Positions 36,396 through 48,990 of a stretch of 64,000 nucleotides of DNA are shown here, one piece after another. The notes beneath the pieces are model-generated. The model was not told the DNA's origin, made no database searches, and saw only the letters and a program-made list of their open reading frames with translations. A program made the position numbers and the translations under genes. The DNA is taken from assembly GCF_964340395.1 (NCBI RefSeq), contig NC_135550.1:30396676-30460675 (forward strand), given 5' to 3'. Origin of the DNA: Glandiceps talaboti (lineage: Eukaryota > Hemichordata > Enteropneusta > Spengelidae). Each line of letters starts with the position of its first letter. The stretch's first letter is position 1.

Positions 36396-36500
36396 TTAGT
36401 TGTCAGTGCTGATAATGTCAAATTTGTAAGTCTCGAAACGGTCTTCTAATAAATTGTTATTTGCTACGACGTAATCGTACTCCTCGCTCCATTGCTTCAT
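36396..36500 (-). CDS. Small acidic open frame, 34 aa, unrecognised
   Basis: The minus-strand ATG at 36500 opens MKQWSEEYDYVVANNN and continues LLEDRFETYKFDII to a stop at 36396-36398. The frame is also open for a further 29 codons upstream, rich in K, R, T and N. No splice donor was found before the stop. It could be a small peptide, a relic exon or chance. Confidence 0.15.
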   Translation of the reverse strand: MKQWSEEYDYVVANNNLLEDRFETYKFDIISTDN

Positions 36501-37593
36501 GGCTGTACTTTCTCTATTCTTAGAGTTGGTCGTCGTCTGTCTTTTTTGTTTCCGGTTGTGAATAGCAAAGTTATGATTGACTAAACACTACAACCACTGT
36601 ATCTAGCATTCTGTCCTAACACCTTCATCAAACTTACTTTTGTTGAAGGTTTTACCATATGATGTAAGATGCCTTATAACTTAAAGGATTCAAGCCTTTA
36701 TACACAGTCTGTAAAAAATCACAGGTCCATTATACTGCTTATGCAGACAGTCATTATCCGAATTCTTCTTTGTAAGTTAAAGGAAATGTTCACACTTAAA
36801 TCAGTGAAAGATACAACCTTATTGAAGATACTACAAAGGTTTTATAGTCAAAATTGGTGAAGCCAAAGTTTGTAGTTATCGACCATTAAAGAGAACGAAC
36901 GTGATCAGAGTTTAACCGTAAATCTAAGACATATGGTGGCTGAGAGATTTCAAATTGCCAGCATAGACTGTGGCATTCTTTACCATTGGACATACTATTA
37001 CTAGTAAGGCAAGCAATAAATCAGACATTCACAGATCTGGATTCTTGGCGCCATTGAACAGACTTTGGCTTTGGAGTCTGGTACGTTAGAAATTATTTGA
37101 TTGATCTTATTGAACATCTATAGAATAGGTCAACAACCATAGTGACCCTGTTCAGCCTGACTCATCAAGTGCATAGCCATATACAAACTGCGTACGTCAA
37201 AGTTTAAAATACTTTCACGTATAATTCCTGTGGTTAATCACTTTACTAGACGTATACATGAATATCTAGTCATGTAATGGAGTTATTGTCGTACAGAACA
37301 CATCTTTTGCAACATCCCAACGTAGATAGTTGACAAGTGAATAATTAGGCTTAATGGCAAAACCCTTCAGGTTGAAATGTCAAATTGAAGCTTAGAATGA
37401 CATGGTTAGTTAAAGACTGTTTCCCGTCGATGGAACACAAGGTTTGATGATGTCGTGAACAATTAACTTGATAAATCTGTCATATATTTGTCAAATGAAT
37501 ATAAAATGCAAACCTTGTCAATGTTGGGGGCATACAATGCCGCAATGAATAAAATGAAACCATGTTCTTGGGTCGGTAGCCTCGACCTTCACA

Positions 37594-37649
37594 ATGGCTG
37601 ATTTTAACTACGTTCTCCACCAACAAGAAGAGTCTATGTTACTGGACAG
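37594..37649 (+). CDS. Candidate first coding exon
   Basis: acaATGG opens MADFNYVLHQQEESMLLD and reaches 'gacag|gtggtttt', a moderate donor (phase 2). If unspliced it stops three codons later. N-terminal-like composition and start context are the only support; no downstream exon was found. Confidence 0.18.
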
Positions 37650-38759
37650 GTGGTTTTGACATTTTTAATATGGGTTCATCCTACAGAACACTAAAATAAA
37701 AACAATCAATATACCGACTTACATAACTTGTTTACTATATGTTGACGACTATACATGAAAAAAAGTAGATGATCCGACTGAAACAAACATACGGGAAAGC
37801 AAATCTGAATGAACATTTTGCACACAGCTTTAATTAAACGTCACATCTGTAAGGTCGAAATATACAGACATTTGCATATATATGTGTATATATTATCTGT
37901 ACAGATCAAAACATAAACACCGTCTATCAATATGATGGAACAAACAACAACTACATTCAACATGATGGAAATGTAGCCGTGAACATTGATATCCAACTAA
38001 TCTTTCCTATGATTTAACCTTTAAAATGTACGACTCATTTACAAGGTTTGATGAAAAAGAAAACTCAAAGTTAACATTATTGCAACTGATGCAACACGAT
38101 GATGGATAATGAGGTATGTGTATTGACTCTTTAAGGTAGTTGTCAATAAACCAGGTAAAGTAACTTGTATATATACCAGTTATGTCTCGGTTAATGATTT
38201 ACGCGAAATAGAAATGGCAGTGGCGACAACTTTTAAGAAACGTGAATTACACTGTCAGAACCTATAACTTACACTGAACACATTCGATTTCACGTGGACA
38301 CTTAAATTAACCTGAAGTCTACCGCAAGGTATTTGTGCATTATGTTGTGAAATTGTGGCGGTTTGGAATTAATGAGTTGGCTATAAAATCAGATGTTCAA
38401 AGCACTTGCAGTTCCAGGCAATTTTTGCATTTCCATCGATTAAAGAAAACGAAAAAAGGTAGACAGACAGCTTTTCAAAAGAAACAAACATACATTTTTC
38501 AATTTTTTATTCCGATATTAGTTTTTGTCAAACAAGTATGTATTTCATAACAATAAGGTTTCCCCAAACACGTTCATAAAATATCAGTTCTTAAAGATAG
38601 TATTATCTTTAGAAATCGTGTATATGAGGGGTTGTTGAAGTTTCAACGCAAGAGCTATACCACAAAGATGAAAGATACAGTTCTAGTTTATCGTCTGTTT
38701 TTTACATTGGTAAATTTTGGAGGGGATTGATGTCGTGACTACGAAAGCCTATTAGAACT

Positions 38760-38800
38760 TCACACTTCGCACTTCACACTTCACACTTCCTACTTCTAAC
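38760..38800. repeat. CACTTCAC tandem repeat
   Basis: About four imperfect 8-base units of 'cacttcac', 45 bases upstream of the candidate start exon at 38845; possibly part of its promoter. Confidence 0.7.
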
Positions 38801-38844
38801 TTTATTTGCACGCAATGCATCATGGGCATTGTATTAGTGTCAAA

Positions 38845-38892
38845 ATGGCGTCATCATCCATGGCCACAGAGCCAGAGCTCGAGCTTCAACAG
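38845..38892 (+). CDS. Candidate first coding exon of a gene running to the right
   Basis: caaaATGGCG opens MASSSMATEPELELQQ (16 codons) and ends exactly at 'caacag|gtaagttc', a consensus donor in phase 0. Just upstream, 'tgcatcatgggc' resembles promoter-proximal elements, preceded by a pyrimidine- and CACTTC-rich tract. This is the best promoter-plus-start-exon in the right part of the window. Later exons, beyond long introns, were not found, so the gene is unnamed. Confidence 0.4.
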
Positions 38893-39841
38893 GTAAGTTC
38901 AGTTCTTACTTCGTTAGATAACCATGTTATCGTAATATGTAAACGATTTACAGATACTTAAACCAGAATAGCGTGTCTAGCTGTTTGCATGTCCCCAGAT
39001 GAGAAATCTAGTAACTTTAATCATAGTTCCACACCACGCGGACATTTTTGGTGTGACCAGTGATCGAGAGTCAGACGGACGGAAGGGATTTGATAGTTAT
39101 CAGAGTAATACTAGGTGTACTGTACTGTTCTGTGCTGAACTTTGAACAGTGTGGCTGCCCCTAGGAAAGAAATATTATAAATAAAAGTATGAACGAATTC
39201 ACAAAATAAAACGAAAATAAGAACAATGTCGAAGTATAGGCGTTTTCAATGTTATAACAAAACATAGTTCGATGTTGACCTGTTTTTTAAATGTCGAATT
39301 ATTTATATCCTCAGTGTTTATATGTGCAGCATTACACATTTTAATGTATATCACTTCAAAGTTCCCCGAAATTCACTCACTGCTCCCGCGTACAAATATA
39401 TGATTATGCTGAGACATTTTAACAACTTGGCAATGAGGAAACTGAAATGGCAACAAATCTTATTCAAGTCCTTGCCAAGAGACATAAATGTTCTGCAAAA
39501 TGGTTTTGAAGTTAACTACCAATCTATAGCACGCTAGTCTCCATTTGCTTTCCAATTATCTATGTGATTATTAATGTATCAGGTGATCAGGTACCTGTAA
39601 TTAACTCATCGTGCGATGATTTAAGAGAGGGTATTCTTTGGGTTGGGTATGCTCACTACCAAAGAGCGCTTCCAGACGATGGTAATAATGCCAAACACAT
39701 AAAATTGTTTCTACTTTAAAAACAGTATATATGGTAAAATTGGTGTTCCGCTGTAAATCTTTAGAAAAAGTCCAGGGTCTTTGGTTCAACACAAATAAAA
39801 TTCTGCATCGATTCCAGAATTTCGCTGCAGGGGTGACATTT

Positions 39842-40560
39842 TCTAATAATAATAATAATCATAATAATAATAGCACTTGTAAAGTGCCATATATCCTAAA
39901 AGTTCATAGGCGCTGAAACATTACAAAAGTGATAAAAACTAATAGTGGAAAACATAGTAAAAGAGTCTCAAAGTTCACTGACAATTTAAAGAGTCCCATG
40001 TAATAAATGTCACTAATGATACACAAGAATCACCGTTAAAAAGTACTTGTGATAGCAAAAAGTCACGTCTAGTTCTAGAAGTCACTAATGATGAATAAGA
40101 ATCACTGGTAAAAGTCACTAGAAAGTGTCACCAGTAAGAAAAGCAAAAAAAATATTAAAGAAAAGTCACTTATGTTAAAAATGCTTTTCTTAACAGGTGA
40201 GTCTTCACTTTAGTTTTAAAACACAATAGTTCATCACACTGTCTGATGTCAAGAGGTAGACTGTTCCATAAGACTGCTGCAGCATTGGAGAAAGCACGTT
40301 TCCCATACGATGATTTTACCGGATTAATTTCGACAAGTAGCTTGTAAATTCCATTTTTGTTGATATTTGATACACTAGTACTGAAGTTCCAATGAGTTGC
40401 AATTTTTATGGTAAATAGCCATTCCCACTCCTATACAGACAAATAGAATTTGCACTTTGTGCAATTATTGGTTCAATCCAGGTGCGAATCGCTAAGTGTT
40501 GTTGTGGCAGTAAGATAGACAACCACTTGAGGACATTATATAATCAAAGTGATTTGTTTT
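39842..40560. repeat. Dispersed retroelement-like repeat with (AAT)n edge
   Basis: It begins with (TAA)n/(CATAAT)n and 'agcacttgtaaagtgccata', passes through many 'gtcactaatgat' / 'aaaagtcact' subrepeats at about 40000-40180, then 'aacaggtgagtcttcacttt' and 'agaggtagactgttccata'. This order (AAT-rich edge, a GCAC..GTGCC palindrome, then AACAGGTGAGT..TT and GGTAG..TGTTCCA) recurs in marine invertebrate genomes as an interspersed element. No protein domain was seen. Confidence 0.5.
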
Positions 40561-41475
40561 ATATCATGCCATATTGACGGCTTACTTGTCAGTGATAGAA
40601 TTATACCATTTCTTTTAGATGTAACTTTTAGATATAGTTACTATATTCGTAAGATGACAGGTTTTGCTTCTCATTACAGTCAGTCTAATCTCTTTGATCA
40701 TGGAATCTATTTGTTGTATGTAATGAAAGAATGCTATTGAATGTATTTTTATCATTAACGTTCCGTGATCCAGCAGTGCATTTAAGTTCGTTGCTATTGA
40801 TTTCTTTTGTGTATACCATATTTAAGTGCCATTGACATGGACTTTAATTAAAATTATGCTTCAAGCAGAACAATAAAAACCGACTCAGGCAAAAATGAGT
40901 TAAAAGTCAATTTTAAACCAAGGTAGAACACAGGGTTGAATGTATGGACACACCAATGTGCAATCAGATGGAAGGATTTGAGTAAGCTAGATATCCATGC
41001 AGCTATAGCAGTTAAAGGCATGTATGCAAGGGTCAATTTAAAACTCATGTTAAAACTGTTTTTGCAGAAATGATTAGAAAACCCTGACAGGTGTCAAAAT
41101 ATACTGTATGATGTAAGTCGACATTAACTAGAGTAATTACTGGATAAAACGAGTTCTTAGAACAGTCGTCAGTTACATATAGATCTATAATAGTAGTTTT
41201 AGTTGACAATGGGCGTGTATGAAATGTAACCAATGTAACCAGGACATCATAGTGTGTTTAGACTTAACATTGAATGGTCATTAAGTAAGGTAATGGGCAA
41301 CTGATTTTGTCACGACATCAATATTTTTTTTCATTACTGGACACTATTAAATAGAGACATTTAAACAAAGACTGTGTCCATGATTGACAGTATCAGCAGA
41401 TTATTTTTGTGTTTCACTTGGCAAGTAATATTTGTTACAATCGCTTGAACATAACCATAAATGCCACTACACAAC

Positions 41476-41621
<146 letters not shown>

Positions 41622-41832
41622 ATCAAATTAAAAAAGCCAAGGTTTATCGGTATTAAAATGCTTGCCAATACATATGGCCTATAGTTTATTGCTTTTGTTA
41701 ATAATGTGGCGAGAACAATATAAAATATTGTCAATGACGAAAATAGTTGTACACGCTTAACATCACCTGCACAATTATATGCGGTTCCGATATATTCAAT
41801 AGTGAACGGGCATAAACTCAAATACAACAGAA

Positions 41833-41943
41833 ATGTATAGTACGGTCACCCCCGTGTTACATACCGCATATAAGAGTGATTCTGTGGACATTATCGACTA
41901 TACTGCATATGCTGATGGGATGTCAGTAGTCAATTTAACGGAG
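41833..41943 (+). CDS. Exon-like module copy 1 (ATG to consensus donor)
   Basis: ATG 41833 opens 37 codons: MYSTVTPVLHTAYKSDSVDI, then IDYTAYADGMSVVNLTE. It ends exactly at 'acggag|gtaagtacc' in phase 0. A related module lies at 46200-46253 with the same phase and donor position, and sequence similarity continues into the downstream 'intron' (gttaaaatg box, then a ggtggtaatctca box). This suggests duplicated alternative first exons, or a repeat with a fortuitous donor. No protein family was recognised. Confidence 0.3.
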
Positions 41944-43601
41944 GTAAGTACCATAACGGCGTTAAAATGGTTTTAGTTACGTGCCCCTGAATTTCACAGC
42001 AGCTAGGGAACATATAGGGCATTAACCTTGCAGGATAGTATTCAGCAATTCATTTATTCTAAGATAAAGATACTAACTGCAGAAGATGTCAATAATTTGA
42101 TAACCCTATAGAATTGATACAAGTTAAATGAATTATTGTAGTCGCAATTGGGTTTGGTGGTAATCTCACCCTGCATATATTTTGGTGCTAATTAAATCTC
42201 AACAGCTGGGTAGGAAATCCAAGCTTGCAGCCTTCAGTTTTCGTGAAATGTTATGTTTCTAACATTCATATTCAATATTAAAATATAATTTGATTATTTA
42301 CGCTAACTGTCTCTCAGATAACTGTTTCATCGTGTAATGCTTTCATGGCTCTACATTCACGATATTTTCAAAATCACATGGTGACTGATTTCCGCTATAT
42401 CACCACAGAAATAGATTAAAATCATCTATAGTCACATACCTGTACTTGTCTCTAAAGGAAACTTGAAACTACCTCGCAATACTAGGTATCTTCACTGTAA
42501 ATACCATTTTATTGTCGTATATTGCTTGATTTAAGTGGCTTCCTTAAAATTCAATATGTAGTTCTCAGTATTTATTGTATCCGAAGTGCAATGTGACTAC
42601 AGTTGTCGATATCTATACTTCAAATCATGCGTCTTTTCACTACATCATTTTCAAACACTATTCTCATTGAATGTGGTTCACTCTTTTATGTAAAGACCGT
42701 CAGAGTAAAAACTGAGACGTCCTCGGTTTACTTTCGGTGAATTTGAGAGTTAAAATCCTGATGGCGAATGTAAACAAACACCCACTCAATGTGTTCAAAT
42801 TTTCATGTATTTACTTATATTTGCAAACTCACGATTTGTTTGTTCCGTATTCATTACCAAGCGACAAACCCAATTTCAGTTTGTTGATCATGGAAAGAAA
42901 TTAATTGAAAATTGACGCGGGTAGTTTTTACCAGAAGTTTAGGCCCTACAGAAGAAAAGAGAAACATCACTGAAAGTAAAAGGTTTCAATTTATCATTGC
43001 AGAAGTACTAGACATATGTGATGTAAAGTGATGACAGTGAGAGATCGTTTCAGGATGTTTTACATATGGGCTTAAAATGATAAATATTCTCATTTGAAAG
43101 GACGTCTTCTACGTTTGACTACTCAATTCGCGTACAGTACAAAGTCCCTTTCTTCCCGTTGCCAACATGGACCCAGTTCTATGACAACTCATTGCTTATG
43201 ATTTAAACATACTGGTTATTTTTTTACGCTAACATTAGTTGTGAGATGTGTGTAAGTTTTTGTATCTTCGGAGTTTACGTTCATGTACTAAATGGTTTTT
43301 GTAATCATAACACAGCTCAGAGTGTTTCCTTTATAACCTGGCTATTCAAGTTTTTTGTAATCATGGCTACATGTTTGTAACAATATTTTTCCTCTAGTAA
43401 ACCCGACAGTTGCTTTTCATCTCTGACTGTATGACCAAAGTAACGAGATTAGTTTTGAAGCCACGTCTTCGTTTTAGCATCCATGCGTGTTTTTGAGTAA
43501 GACTTTGTCATTTTGTAAATCTACGTAGTCATGCAAGCGAACGACATTACCTTCTCTTCGTAAGTCGAATAGCAGCAACACAGCTGGCCTTTCTAAATAA
43601 T

Positions 43602-43682
43602 ATGGCGATTACGGATGTAGAAAATTTGGCACCACGATCATTGAAAGGATTCAAAGAAAACTTTTCAGAGTCCGTACTACAC
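43602..43682 (+). CDS. Candidate first coding exon
   Basis: ATG 43602 opens MAITDVENLAPRSLKGFKEN followed by FSESVLH and meets 'ctacac|gtacgtgt', a plausible donor, in phase 0 after 27 codons. Charged, start-like composition; no homology known and no downstream exon found. Confidence 0.2.
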
Positions 43683-44330
43683 GTACGTGTATGTAGAGCC
43701 TGATTAGACTGTGTGTATGCTAGTAGTGATAGTGTGTGTACATGCGCGTGCGATGCGCGCGCGTGCGATGTGCGTGCAGAGATAAGAACTCTTATTCTCA
43801 AAAATCTACAGAAATAACAATAAAATGAACATTATTGGAGTCTTGCAAGTTCTTAAGAGGGGGTGTAGAGATCATATGCACTGAAAATAGTACTTTATTG
43901 ATATGATATGTATTAGTATTAGTAGTTAAATAAATTTCATTTTTGGTGAACACAATATAACACGGTCTGACTTGACAATGGTTGTAATAGTAAAGACAAG
44001 ATAAAGACAAATATAACGACACAATCATGTTTTATTGTGGATAATCGAAATAGAACTAAAATGATCACATTCATGTTAATGTATGTAGTGTGACGCATTT
44101 TAAAGAAAGAACACTGGTGATGGAATATTTGTGTAGATCTACAAAAAATGTTTGATGGATAAGTTTTAAATAATTAACAACAAAACGATGATGAAATTTA
44201 TATCGCAAGAAAATAGACGATAAGGGAAGAATCCATAACTTTAATTTGTTGACTTTTGATATTTTACGTACATGGTTTTATGTTTATTGAGATTCATTTT
44301 AGTAAGTTGATAGTCTATACTTCCAATGAT

Positions 44331-44434
44331 ACATACATACATACATACATACATACATACATACATACATACATACATACACACATACATACATACATAC
44401 ATACATACATACATACATACATACATACATACAT

Positions 44435-44469
<35 letters not shown>

Positions 44470-44571
44470 TACACACATACATACATACATACATACATAC
44501 ATACATACATACATACATACATACATACATACATACATACATACATACACACATACATACATACATACATA

Positions 44572-44603
<32 letters not shown>

Positions 44604-44632
44604 TACATACATACATACATACATACATACAT

Positions 44633-44663
<31 letters not shown>

Positions 44664-44676
44664 TACACACATACAT
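44331..44676. repeat. Long (ATAC)n/(CA)n microsatellite, about 345 bp
   Basis: ATAC tetranucleotides interspersed with CA runs. It creates 117-145-codon open frames (YIHT or MYVC periodicity) on both strands that are not genes. Confidence 0.98.
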
Positions 44677-45242
44677 CCTCACTGCCATTATAACTGTCAA
44701 AAACTTTTTTTTTCTTCTATCAATAGGACATTATTATCTGCCTTATAATTAGTACCTCTACATTACACAAAGATACAAGATTAGATTTCCTACTTCTTGT
44801 CAGCAGGACATTAATTTACTATTAGGCATGATAAGGGCTTTTGTCGTTTAATGTACATTATGTCCAATATTTTGGACAAGATGTCCAGGGGGAGCAATGA
44901 TGTTTCTAATGTAGACACTCTCACACAGGCCGAGCAAATAATACGGTTGGCATATAAACTCAATACATATCCATTATTGAAATGTTTCATTAACATTTTC
45001 AAAAGACGGCAGTTTATTGGCTATTTAAAAAATAACATGAAATCATTCTGTTGTATATGTCTCTCGGGGGAATACACTTATTAAAAGTTTATATGTTGGC
45101 TTACATATATTATATATATAAATATCTCAAGTATTCAAGAATTCAATTTTGTCTTTAATGATGCATGTGTCTATTTCCTCCAGGGATATACATTGATGTA
45201 ATGATAAATATGTGAATATTGAATACATTTGGTTGGTTGTTT

Positions 45243-45244
<2 letters not shown>

Positions 45245-45284
<40 letters not shown>
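45245..45284. repeat. (GT)n microsatellite
   Basis: About 20 GT units. Confidence 0.95.
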
Positions 45285-45285
<1 letters not shown>

Positions 45286-46199
45286 TGTCTGTTTGTTAGT
45301 TTATAGTCTTTGGTAACTTTCATGCACTGTATCGGTCAGTGGAGAAGGAAGCAACTATGGAACAGAGAAAAAGTAATTTACCTAATGGCATTCTGATAAA
45401 ATAAATTCGGAAAATCATAACCTGGTACAATAAATGTAATGTTCTGAATTCTAAAACGCAAAGACGTACTATGCAGTATAGAGTAGCATACTTAGTGGAA
45501 ATACCAATATTTAAAGAGTATAAATATCAGACCAAATAAAAGTTGTAGTATACAAATCGTACCTTTACTCTTCATAAAACTCGCCATCTGTGATTTCCCT
45601 TTGCAGTGCTGTTTAATACACTGCCAATACTAAAATGAACTCATAAAATTCAACTAATGGCATATAGATACATGACTCAATACACGATATTGCATACTTT
45701 GATAAAGTAGGGACGACCTTCAAGTTGGTTTGATCAATAAAACATCATACTTTGCATGTATAGTATCAAACATCAAATTACAAATAAAAAGACCGAGTCT
45801 GCTCGCTCAAGTAATTTTCGAAAATTTCTGTGTGTACCAATTTAAAGTTAAAAATGCTCTTTCTTTCGGATATGTCACTTGCAACTATTGTCAAGAAACC
45901 ATGATGAAGGTGATGGACGGATAGTGGAATTAATAGGCTATTTATTTAAATCAAGTTTTCCGAACAGTTCAAAATATTTCTTTAAGAAGTTAGTGTAAGT
46001 TCATGACCAAACAACACGAACATGGGCATATTGGTTGATTTTCTGTACACCTATACTTCGATCGTAAAATACCTCCGAATACTGAATTAAAATTGGTTAG
46101 AAAGAATCCACTCAGATAAAAACATTACATGTAAGCAATGCACAGCACAAGACGGTCACCCCCTGTTTTCAACATTGTATGTAAGATAATTCTACTAAC

Positions 46200-46253
46200 A
46201 TGATCGACCATACTGTCAATGCGCATAACCAGGTGATATTCAATTTAGCGAAG
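46200..46253 (+). CDS. Exon-like module copy 2 (diverged)
   Basis: It aligns with 41833-41943: the shared 'acggtcacccc' lies upstream, then MIDHTVNAHNQVIFNLAK lines up with IIDYTAYADGMSVVNLTE, both ending at a donor (here gtgagt) in phase 0. The longer N-terminal part of copy 1 is out of frame here, so this copy would start at an internal ATG. It could be functional or dead. Confidence 0.25.
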
Positions 46254-46628
46254 GTGAGTACAGTTCCGACGTTAAAATGTTTTCAGCTCTACTGCAATGA
46301 ATGTGTTAGCCACAAGGGATGGAGAATAGATATAATGGATGTTGAATGAGTTTGGAACATTCTTACTGACTGACTAATACACTTCGATTGTTTCAGTAGT
46401 GTGTCACTAGAACTAGAAGATTTATGTAGGTGTGGTAATCTCATATTGTAAATAATTTAACATTTTCGCATAAAACGCGGAATACAATTAATATTCGTAT
46501 CCTCACGTTTCTCTAAGTTCAATTTACCAGGTTTGTGAAGTGACAGGCGTTGAAATGTGCAGCCTGTTACTTCTCTCCTCGAAGCTTCGACGTGAATATA
46601 GCATGATGTATATTAACCTCCAATGGAA

Positions 46629-46629
<1 letters not shown>

Positions 46630-46666
<37 letters not shown>
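46630..46666. repeat. (AC)n microsatellite
   Basis: About 18 AC units. Confidence 0.95.
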
Positions 46667-46668
<2 letters not shown>

Positions 46669-47353
46669 TTTCACAGTCGAAAGATTAATTCAAAAGTGAA
46701 ACATAAATGCTAGTTGGGGTGTTGTGCGCTGGTCTCTCGCTTTCAACTTTTCTGTGTGATTCTCAAACATGTTACATGACCAAATAGTCATTCCATAAAA
46801 GGTCATTGTATGAATATGTGCGTTTATATGAATTATACAAGAACCTATTTGCAAGAAGCTATAATTCCGGAGGCATGACATTTATCGCCATTTAGGATAA
46901 ATTTACCATTCAGTAAACAATTACTTCTTTATTGATTGCATAATTTTGAAATTAGACTAAATGTCCCACCCAACTGATGCTACATTTGCGATGAGTGGAC
47001 TAAATTTGTCACGGATTGCGATGGTTGTTGGTAAAAGCATGCGTCTAGTTCAAAACCATTCTTGTGCATAATTCATTTGAAAGATTCTTGCTGGTTTGGC
47101 TTGTAAAGATACCAACACGACGAACTGATGTTTAGTTCATGTAATACTTCTTCAACGTCAAACTATTCGACAACTGTAGAAAATCACTTCCTTCTACAGA
47201 ATGTTAGTCACTATGGTTACAGTGACTCGACTGTGTGGATATAGAGCCCAAACGTAAGCTTCGCGTGTTATGCTTTACAGCAGGAAATAGAGAATGACCT
47301 TTTTGACCAGAGGTATACATCATTGATTTTTATTCATGAGTAGCAATGAACAG

Positions 47354-47355
47354 CT

Positions 47356-47394
<39 letters not shown>

Positions 47395-47540
47395 TGACTG
47401 ACTGACTGACTGACTGACTGAGTGACAACAGACTGACTGAGTGAGTGAGTGACAGACAGACATACAGAGACAGACAGACAGTCTGATAGACAGACATACA
47501 GAGAGCGAGATAAGTGACAGAGACAGAGACAGAGACAGAT
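47354..47540. repeat. Compound AG / CAGA / CTGA / GACAGA microsatellite
   Basis: An AG run, then CAGA, CTGA and AGTG tetramers, then imperfect CAGA/GACAGA units. It resembles the AG-ACAG block at 41479-41620. Confidence 0.95.
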
Positions 47541-48059
47541 TTTATTAACACTTAATTTTGTCGCTATTTTATCGTAATTGGGATTGATTTACGTAAGATT
47601 GACTCAAACGTGGATTTTTCCCAGTTACAAAAGTTGTCAGCAATGTCCGACTCAAATATAAAGAGGTTGTCTGCTTGCTACCAGTATCTTGCTGTGACGG
47701 CACTATGACAAGTACGTCTCAGCTCAATAGGTGTGACTTCATTTTAGAGTACTTTTTGTGGTTAGGCACTGTTTCTCTATTGATAACTCATTCGTGTTAT
47801 ATGTCTGTATTACGTTGTTACAGTATATTAGTACATTCAACCACCCATTTGAATGCTAGTTTTCAACAAAGTTATTTAACAGAAGAGAATTCCTCAGACT
47901 CCGATGTACCGTGAGGTAATGCTATATCTTCGTGACAACATAGTATGAACCCTGCAGGTAACAGTTAAATCATTCAGATAGATCAAAGTACGATGTATAT
48001 TGGAATATGACGCACTATTTACCATTAAATGTCAAATATGTATGAGAAATGTATTGTGG

Positions 48060-48990
48060 CCATTCAAACTGGATGATGAGTCACAAACTGAAACAAAATG
48101 AGAACAAAACGGAGGTCACTCTCTTTGGTACCAGACAGCAACTAGCTAGAGTAAACTTTGACCATGCCACAATTGGTTATGATTAAACCAAAGAAGTAAA
48201 CCACGTAGGCAATCTTGGTGGTTGGTTGGATTCCAATCTGTCAATGGCATGCCATGTAAACCAATTGTCCAAAAGAATACATCATAACTTGTATAATCTG
48301 CGTCGTATACACAAATACCTCAATCAAAATGCCATTGTAAGTCTAGTTCATTCCGAGACTCTTATTAGTTCCCACTTCGATTATACAAATTTGATTTTAT
48401 ATGGAATACCACAATATCTATTTGACAGATTACATGGTCAACAAAATTCAACCATGTGTTGTGATGTGAAAGGTTTGAATAAATATGATGGTGTGTCTCA
48501 TTTACGTAGAAAATTGCATTGGCTCCCTGTAAAAGCTAGGGTAGAATTTAAGATAATGTTACTTGTTTTTAAGGCACTGCAAGGTGTAGCTCCAAGTTAC
48601 ATACTATATTTTGGGTCCTTAACACCAACAACAGCTATAATGTAATAATGCCTAGGTCGTTCTAAAAACTGAATGACAGCGCCTTCACCATTTGTGGGCC
48701 AACACTATGGACCTCTCTAACCGAGAAACTGAATGGCATTGATAATGTGGAACATTGTAAGCGAGAGCATAATGTTGTTACTTTGATTATATCACGTGAC
48801 TTTATTTTTTTTAAAGTTGTGTATGCATGTTTATCTTACGCGTCTAACTGTACATGTGTTTCATTTTATTTCATTTCCCACTGTTTTTAATTTTAAATTG
48901 TTATTTAGTAGTCAGCGCTGAAATTCGTAAATATAAATTTGATATCTTTGAAACGTCATCTCTCCGTTGTATGCCACTGACGAAGCACGG
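48060..48990 (+). mobile_element. 5'-truncated LINE (CR1/L2-like reverse transcriptase C-terminal half plus 3' UTR)
   Basis: From about 48075 one frame reads LKQNENKTEVTLFGTRQQ, then (after one stop) LDSNLSMACHVNQLSKRIHH, YLNQNAIVSLVHS, HFDYTNLILYGIP, LHWLPVKARVEFKIMLLVFK and LQGVAPSYI. It ends in other frames with CGPTLWTSL. This order (N..KTE...FGT, D..L....H, DY.N.LLYG, LHWLPV..R..FK, A..LW.SL) is classic for non-LTR ORF2 downstream of the catalytic centre, which is missing. Few stops suggest it is younger than the other copies here. A 3' UTR with an 'agtcagcgctgaaat' box follows. Confidence 0.88.

Noticed and set aside
44241-44748. Open frames of 117-145 codons on both strands with YIHT or MYVC periodicity
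   Set aside because: They are translations of the ATAC/CA microsatellite; no stop codon can occur in the repeat.
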